Under the pieces are notes generated by a model. The model worked only from the letters and a program-made list of their open reading frames with translations. It was not told where the DNA came from and made no database searches. 17,708 bases of DNA from Anaerolinea sp. (GTDB taxonomy: Bacteria > Chloroflexota > Anaerolineae > Anaerolineales > Anaerolineaceae). Below, piece by piece: positions 13,977 to 17,708 of the stretch (positions are counted from its first letter, which is position 1; every line of letters starts with the position of its first letter). The position numbers and the translations under genes are program-made. The stretch spans positions 1-17,708 of the forward strand of contig JARKOV010000085.1 of the NCBI GenBank assembly GCA_029975965.1, written 5' to 3'.

Positions 13977-14588
13977 ATGGCTTTCGAATTACAACCGCTA
14001 CCGTATGCTTACGCTGCATTGGAGCCTGTCATCGACGCTCAAACCGTTGAGCTGCATTACAGCAAGCACCATGCCACCTACCTGAAGAACCTGAACGCAG
14101 CCCTCGAAAAATACCCGCAGTTCTTTGATCTGCAGATCGAACAGATCTTAAAGGACCTTAACAGCATTCCAGAAGATATCCGCACGGCTGTGCGCAACAA
14201 CGGCGGGGGCTTTTACAACCACAATATCTACTGGGCGATTATGCAACCGGGCGGCGGCGTGGAGCCTGAAGGGCGCCTCGCCGAGGCGATCAACGCCGCA
14301 TTTGGCAACCTGGCCAACATGAAGGAGCAGCTCGAAAAAGCCGGCCTGGCCCGCTTTGGCAGTGGGTGGGCCTGGCTGAGCAAGAAGAGCGACGGCGGGC
14401 TGGTCATTCACTCCACACCCAACCAGGATACTCCACTCGCCGAAGATCTATTCCCGGTGATTGGCGTGGATGTTTGGGAGCATGCCTATTACCTGAAATA
14501 TCAAAATCGCCGCGCAGAATACCTGTCAAATTGGTGGAATCTGGTAAACTGGGAGGTAGCACAACGGCGATTTGATGAAGAGCGCTAG
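13977..14588 (+). CDS. sodA: Iron/manganese superoxide dismutase, Mn-type signatures
   Basis: A 203-residue cytosolic enzyme converting superoxide to oxygen and hydrogen peroxide. The four metal ligands are visible: H27 in ELHYSKHH, H82 in FYNHNIYW, D165 and H169 in VDVWEHAYYLKYQNRR. Metal preference is suggested by NNGGGFYNH (74-82) and Q150 in STPNQDTPL. A Gly in the first segment plus a Gln from the C-terminal one is the Mn-type arrangement, so manganese or dual use is likely; sequence alone does not settle it. There is no signal peptide. It shares a promoter with the ferredoxin gene, which begins 37 bases after the sod stop. Confidence 0.93.
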   Translation: MAFELQPLPYAYAALEPVIDAQTVELHYSKHHATYLKNLNAALEKYPQFFDLQIEQILKDLNSIPEDIRTAVRNNGGGFYNHNIYWAIMQPGGGVEPEGRLAEAINAAFGNLANMKEQLEKAGLARFGSGWAWLSKKSDGGLVIHSTPNQDTPLAEDLFPVIGVDVWEHAYYLKYQNRRAEYLSNWWNLVNWEVAQRRFDEER

Positions 14589-14625
14589 ATCGCATTCAAT
14601 CTACCCATTTGATTAGGAGGATGAC

Positions 14626-15036
14626 ATGACGCACATTATCACCAGCCTCTGCCTGCGCGACGGTGGATGCGTGACGGTCTGTCCGGTCGAGTGCATCGTT
14701 CCGGGAAAGCCCGAATCGGAGTGGCCCTGGTTCTACATCGACGAAGACACCTGCATCGACTGCGGCGCGTGCGTGCCCGAATGCCCCTGGGAAGCCATCT
14801 TCCCTGAAGATGAAGTTCCGGCGGCTTTCAAAGCGAAAGAAGGCCAGCGGCTTTCCATGCCTGTCGGCACCCCCGGTTTTGATGAGGTCTACGACGGCAC
14901 AAATCATGAAGGTGAGGATGTTCACCTGGAAGCCACCAAGACGCTCAAGGCTGGAGAAGTCGTCGACTTGACTCCTGGGATCGAGCAAAATCGCGCATTC
15001 TTCAAGGATGGTCCCGGTTATTCCGCGGCTTCTTGA
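14626..15036 (+). CDS. 7Fe-type (3Fe-4S / 4Fe-4S) ferredoxin with C-terminal extension
   Basis: A 136-residue acidic electron carrier. Cysteines lie at 9, 15, 19, 23, 43, 46, 49 and 53, with CVTVCPVEC (15-23) and CIDCGACVPECP (43-54). The missing Cys two residues after the first (C9-L-R) and the extra C23 match the 7Fe arrangement of Azotobacter FdI-like and Thermus-like ferredoxins, where one site is 3Fe-4S. The gap C9-x5-C15 is two residues shorter than the commoner x7. After the cluster domain there is an acidic tail of about 80 residues with no recognised motif. AGGAGG at 14615-14620 is an ideal ribosome-binding site five bases from the ATG. The gene follows sod in the same operon; its partners are unknown. 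Confidence 0.88.
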   Translation: MTHIITSLCLRDGGCVTVCPVECIVPGKPESEWPWFYIDEDTCIDCGACVPECPWEAIFPEDEVPAAFKAKEGQRLSMPVGTPGFDEVYDGTNHEGEDVHLEATKTLKAGEVVDLTPGIEQNRAFFKDGPGYSAAS

Positions 15037-15076
15037 CGCAATAACCGGTAATCTGGAACAAAATTTGTTTCGCACA

Positions 15077-15102
15077 GGCCGCCGCCCAGCGGGGCGGCTG
15101 CC
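15077..15102. repeat. GC-rich hairpin after the ferredoxin gene
   Basis: GCCGCCC (15081-15087) pairs perfectly with GGGCGGC (15092-15098) around an AGCG loop. GGC/GCC outside extends it past one mismatch. No T run follows, so alone it is not a classical intrinsic terminator; it precedes the terminator at 15120-15156 by 17 bases. Confidence 0.5.
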
Positions 15103-15119
15103 ATATCCCTGATCATTGA

Positions 15120-15156
15120 AGGCTGCCCCATGAAAGTTGGGACAGCCTCAACTTTT
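15120..15156 (+). terminator. Intrinsic terminator or attenuator between ferredoxin and the lyase gene
   Basis: AGGCTG-C-CCCA (15120-15130) pairs with TGGG-A-CAGCCT (15138-15148): ten base pairs around one C/A mismatch with a seven-base loop, followed by CAACTTTT (15149-15156). Only 27 bases separate the stem from the downstream ATG, which leaves no room for a promoter. Confidence 0.6.
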
Positions 15157-15175
15157 ACTCTGTCAAGAGGTTCGC

Positions 15176-16636
15176 ATGATTCCGACTCTATCTGAAGGCC
15201 GCGTCGAAAAAGACTCGCTTGGCGAAGTGCACGTGCCCCAGGGTGCCCTGTGGGGGGCGCAAACGCAGCGCGCGATCGAAAACTTTCCAGTTTCGGGGTT
15301 GCGCCCCTGGCGTGCATTCATCTGGTCGATGGCGGCTATCAAGCGCGCCGCCGCTGTGGTGAACAGCGACTTGCACCTGCTGGATGCGCAGATCGCTGCC
15401 GTTATTGCCCGGGCAGCAGAGGAAGTCATGCAGGGTCGCTGGGATGAGCAGTTCGTCGTCGATCCGTTCCAGGCGGGCGCCGGCACCAGTCACAATATGA
15501 ACGCCAACGAAGTCATCGCCAACCGCGCCACGCAGCTCCTCGGTGGAGAAGCCGGTCAGTACCTGGTTCATCCCAACGATCATGTCAACATGTCGCAATC
15601 GACCAACGACACCATCCCCACTGCGATTCGCATCGGCGCGCTGTGGCGGCTGGAAGAACTGATGGCAGCCGTCCATGGTTTGGCGCACGCACTTCGTGTC
15701 AAAGCGCTAGAATTTGACGACATTGTCAAGTCGGGACGCACCCATCTGCAAGATGCGGTGCCGGTCCGGCTGGGGCAGGAATTTGGCGCCTATGCCCGCG
15801 CTGTGGAGCGCGACGCCGAACGCATCGCGCGCTCAGCAGAAGGGATGCGCCGACTTGGCATCGGTGGGACAGCCACCGGCTCCGGTCTCAACGCACACCC
15901 AGAATATCACCGCCGCATGGTCCGCTGCCTGACAGAGATTACGGCAATCCAATTGGCCGAATCGGACGACCTGTTCGAGAGCATGCAGAGCATGGCCGAC
16001 GTGGCCGATTTTTCGGCGGCACTGCGCACATTGGCCATCACGCTGACCCGCATTGCCAATGATTTTCGCCTGCTGGCGTCCGGCCCTTCCACCGGTCTGG
16101 ACGAAATCCGCCTGCCACCCGTTCAGCCCGGCTCCAGCATCATGCCCGGCAAGGTCAATCCGGTGCTGGCCGAAATGTTAAACATGGCCATGTTTCACGT
16201 GCAGGGCTGTGACCTGGTCATTTCGCTGGCTGCCCAGGCCGGTCAGCTTGAGCTGAACGTGATGATGCCAATCATCGCTCACAACCTGTTCGAGGCCATC
16301 CAGGTTTGCATCGGGTCAATCACCGCCTTCACCGAGAAGTGCGTGATTGGGGTGGTCGCCAACCGCGAAAAGGCAGAGGGCTGGCTGGCGCGCAACGCCA
16401 TCGTTGTCACCGCCCTGAATCCCATCATTGGTTATGCTGCGGGCGCCAACCTGGTGAAAGAAGCACTCGCTCAAAACCGCGCGATTAAGGAAGTGGCGTT
16501 GGAAAAAGTTGCTCGGGCCGAGTTGCTCCACCGCGATACCGGGTTGCCGGTTTCGCCGCAAGAGATCGAGGTCGCACTGAGCGACTTGCGTCGGTTGACC
16601 GAAGGCGGGATCGCCGGGAATCCCATGCCCGGATGA
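15176..16636 (+). CDS. aspA: Aspartase/class II fumarase superfamily lyase, probably aspartate ammonia-lyase
   Basis: A 486-residue homotetramer-type lyase. The signature GSSIMPGKVNP lies at 319-329 with the catalytic serine S320 and K326. Other active-site blocks are GAGTSHNMNANEVIANRA (101-118), HPNDHVNMSQSTND (132-145) and SGRTHLQDAVPVRLGQEF (186-203) with T189 and H190. Several positions favour aspartase (aspartate to fumarate plus ammonia) over fumarase C: DAVPVRLGQEFGAY, AGQLELNVMMPII instead of the FumC-type GNFELNVFKP, and the terminal EGGIAGNP instead of the VGG-type end. Fumarase activity is the alternative. The start at 15176 is chosen over an upstream TTG at 15137 that lies inside the terminator stem; AGAGG (15166-15170) is five bases upstream. 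Confidence 0.85.
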   Translation: MIPTLSEGRVEKDSLGEVHVPQGALWGAQTQRAIENFPVSGLRPWRAFIWSMAAIKRAAAVVNSDLHLLDAQIAAVIARAAEEVMQGRWDEQFVVDPFQAGAGTSHNMNANEVIANRATQLLGGEAGQYLVHPNDHVNMSQSTNDTIPTAIRIGALWRLEELMAAVHGLAHALRVKALEFDDIVKSGRTHLQDAVPVRLGQEFGAYARAVERDAERIARSAEGMRRLGIGGTATGSGLNAHPEYHRRMVRCLTEITAIQLAESDDLFESMQSMADVADFSAALRTLAITLTRIANDFRLLASGPSTGLDEIRLPPVQPGSSIMPGKVNPVLAEMLNMAMFHVQGCDLVISLAAQAGQLELNVMMPIIAHNLFEAIQVCIGSITAFTEKCVIGVVANREKAEGWLARNAIVVTALNPIIGYAAGANLVKEALAQNRAIKEVALEKVARAELLHRDTGLPVSPQEIEVALSDLRRLTEGGIAGNPMPG

Positions 16637-16668
16637 CCAACGGAGAGTCTACGCCGCTGGTCATCCGG
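16629..16668. terminator. Strong hairpin at the aspA-ppgK convergence, probable terminator
   Basis: CCGGATGACCA (16629-16639) pairs perfectly with TGGTCATCCGG (16658-16668). After one mismatch, CGG (16641-16643) pairs with CCG (16654-16656), giving 14 base pairs with a ten-base loop. The stem overlaps the aspA TGA (16634-16636) and lies 30 bases beyond the ppgK stop. No T run follows on either strand, so termination is inferred from strength and position. Confidence 0.5.
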
Positions 16669-16698
16669 TGAATAACTGTCAAGTTGGCACTTATTTCG

Positions 16699-17442
16699 TT
16701 AAGAATCTAGCTTCGACTTCGCATACATGGCTGCGCCGACGATGCCAGCCTGGTTCAACAGTTGGGCGATCACCACCCTGGTGCGCAGGTTGAAATGCGG
16801 GACAAATTTTTCTGCCGATTTGCTCACTCCACCACCGATGATGAACAGGTCCGGCCAGAACAGGTCCTCCAGGCGTTCCAGGTGTTCGCTCAACCTTTTT
16901 GCCCAGCTCTCCCAGGAGAGCTCCTTTCGCTGGCGCGCCGCATCGGATGATCGCGACTCGGCATCTTTCCCGCGGATCTCGATGTGACCCAGCTCCGTGT
17001 TGGGGACGAGAATTCCATCAATGAACAAAGCCGTCCCGATCCCCGTTCCCACGGTGATCATCATCACCACGCCTTTTTCACCTCTTCCGGCGCCGAAGGC
17101 CATCTCTGCCACTCCAGCCGCATCGGCATCGTTCACCATGTAAAATGAGCAGCCGGTGCGTTGGTTGAAAAGCGCCACGGCATCCGTGCCAATCCAGGTT
17201 TTGTGAATATTCGCCGCCGTGCGCACCACCCCATTTTGCACCACCGCGGGGAACCCCATTCCGACCGGCCCTTGCCAGCCAAAGTGATCGACGAGTTCCT
17301 TCACCGTGGCGGCCACCTCATCTGGCCGGGCATGTTCCGGAGTCGGCAGGCGATACCGTTCCGTGGTCATATCGCCCGTCTCGGTATTGACGGTTGCGCC
17401 TTTGATCCCGGTTCCACCAACGTCAATTCCCAGTATCTCCAT
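16699..17442 (-). CDS. ppgK: Polyphosphate glucokinase PpgK (ROK family)
   Basis: A 247-residue ROK-family kinase phosphorylating glucose with inorganic polyphosphate, and usually also ATP. The phosphate-binding motif [12 protein letters not shown] is at 5-16. [19 protein letters not shown] (103-121) carries the catalytic aspartate D105, [11 protein letters not shown] (130-140) the second phosphate motif, and [12 protein letters not shown] (147-158) the sugar site. The run [21 protein letters not shown] (160-180) is typical of PpgK rather than ATP-only glucokinases, as are [11 protein letters not shown] and QAGIVGAAM. It follows mltG on the minus strand after 20 bases and is probably co-transcribed. 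It could use glucose released by MalQ. Confidence 0.93.
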   Translation of the reverse strand: MEILGIDVGGTGIKGATVNTETGDMTTERYRLPTPEHARPDEVAATVKELVDHFGWQGPVGMGFPAVVQNGVVRTAANIHKTWIGTDAVALFNQRTGCSFYMVNDADAAGVAEMAFGAGRGEKGVVMMITVGTGIGTALFIDGILVPNTELGHIEIRGKDAESRSSDAARQRKELSWESWAKRLSEHLERLEDLFWPDLFIIGGGVSKSAEKFVPHFNLRTRVVIAQLLNQAGIVGAAMYAKSKLDS

Positions 17443-17447
17443 CATCA

Positions 17448-17456
17448 CTCCTTCCT
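17448..17456 (-). promoter_or_regulatory. Ribosome-binding site that decides the ppgK start
   Basis: On the minus strand AGGAAGGAG (17456-17448) precedes GTG, ATG and ATG codons in frame at 17448, 17445 and 17442. The GGAG core is five bases from the ATG at 17442, which also gives the usual PpgK N-terminus MEILGID; 17445 remains possible. Confidence 0.65.
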
Positions 17457-17462
17457 GGCAAC

Positions 17463-17708
17463 TTAAGGGCAGGCATTTTGCAGGTGTTCTTCGTAAGTGC
17501 GGGCGAATAAATGGCGCCCCGATCCATCACACGCGGCTCGAAAATAATAGTAAGGGGTTTGCGCCGGATATGCAACGGCTTGCAACGCCGATAGCGCCGG
17601 GTTGCAGATCGGTCCAGGAGGTAAGCCGGTGTTCAGATATGTATTATACGGTGAATTGACTTGCAGATCCCGCCTGGACAGCGGATTGGTCCACCAGGTA
17701 TTCTGGTC
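17463..17708 (-). CDS. mltG: Endolytic murein transglycosylase MltG, C-terminal fragment
   Basis: Read on the minus strand from the right edge, 81 residues remain open to a TAA at 17465-17463. They contain [20 protein letters not shown], then [20 protein letters not shown] and [14 protein letters not shown], the well-known end of the MltG (YceG-like) domain. MltG is a membrane-anchored enzyme that cleaves nascent peptidoglycan strands and helps set their length. The membrane anchor and catalytic glutamate lie outside the window. The usual Ala or Ser after PGPI is Cys here (PGPICNP). It is upstream of ppgK with a 20-base gap. Confidence 0.92.
   Translation of the reverse strand, partial: DQNTWWTNPLSRRDLQVNSPYNTYLNTGLPPGPICNPALSALQAVAYPAQTPYYYFRAACDGSGRHLFARTYEEHLQNACP

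Noticed and set aside
15033..15038. TTGACG as -35 of a promoter for aspA
   Set aside because: No -10-like sequence at a usable distance (GAACAA at 17 bases), and the hairpins would lie downstream of it.
15137..15175. TTG start giving aspA 13 extra residues
   Set aside because: It lies inside the terminator stem and has no ribosome-binding site; the ATG at 15176 has one and gives the expected N-terminus.
16677..16689. TGTCAAGTTGGCA, an imperfect copy of the sod operator palindrome
   Set aside because: It lies between two convergent genes with one mismatch and no promoter next to it; chance is the simpler reading.

Overview
The window is gene-dense, moderately GC-rich bacterial chromosome with short spacers, tight operons and mostly housekeeping or central-metabolic genes. 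I see no insertion sequence, phage gene, tRNA, rRNA or CRISPR array. The gene set (FtsH, MiaA, an MGDG-synthase-like glycosyltransferase, GT87-type membrane protein, GlgA/MalQ, polyphosphate glucokinase, 7Fe-type ferredoxin, Thr/Pro-rich lipoprotein) and the general protein style suggest a Chloroflexota bacterium, probably Anaerolineae. That placement is inference from protein character, not a database result.

Layout. Positions 1-249 hold the C-terminus of FtsH (+), whose likely terminator lies inside the 3' end of the convergent gene. A five-gene minus-strand operon runs from 5377 down to 262: processive glycosyltransferase, yraN, miaA, acyl-CoA ligase and GT87-type membrane protein, with overlaps of 4, 17 and 4 nt. 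From a divergent spacer (5378-5521) a plus-strand operon runs to 11713: cinA-like gene, an amidohydrolase/deaminase fused to a CYTH (class IV adenylate cyclase / triphosphate tunnel) domain, glgA and malQ, closed by a perfect hairpin. Two minus-strand genes follow: a lipoprotein of unknown function and an EamA/DMT permease. A well-formed promoter inside a small palindrome then drives sod and a 7Fe-type ferredoxin. Tandem hairpins separate these from an aspartase/fumarase-family lyase. A strong hairpin sits at the convergence with ppgK, which is preceded on the minus strand by the C-terminus of mltG, running off the right edge.

How genes fit together. GlgA and MalQ make and remodel alpha-glucan, and PpgK phosphorylates glucose from polyphosphate, so storage glucan and polyphosphate metabolism are both represented. 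CinA and the deaminase-CYTH protein are both nucleotide-type enzymes and share the glucan operon. The deaminase-CYTH fusion is the most unusual object here: the N-terminal hydrolase keeps its metal and catalytic residues, while the CYTH half keeps its fold signature but has lost several canonical charged residues. A second altered protein is the CinA homologue, whose C-terminal amidase domain has lost the usual Ser-containing motif.
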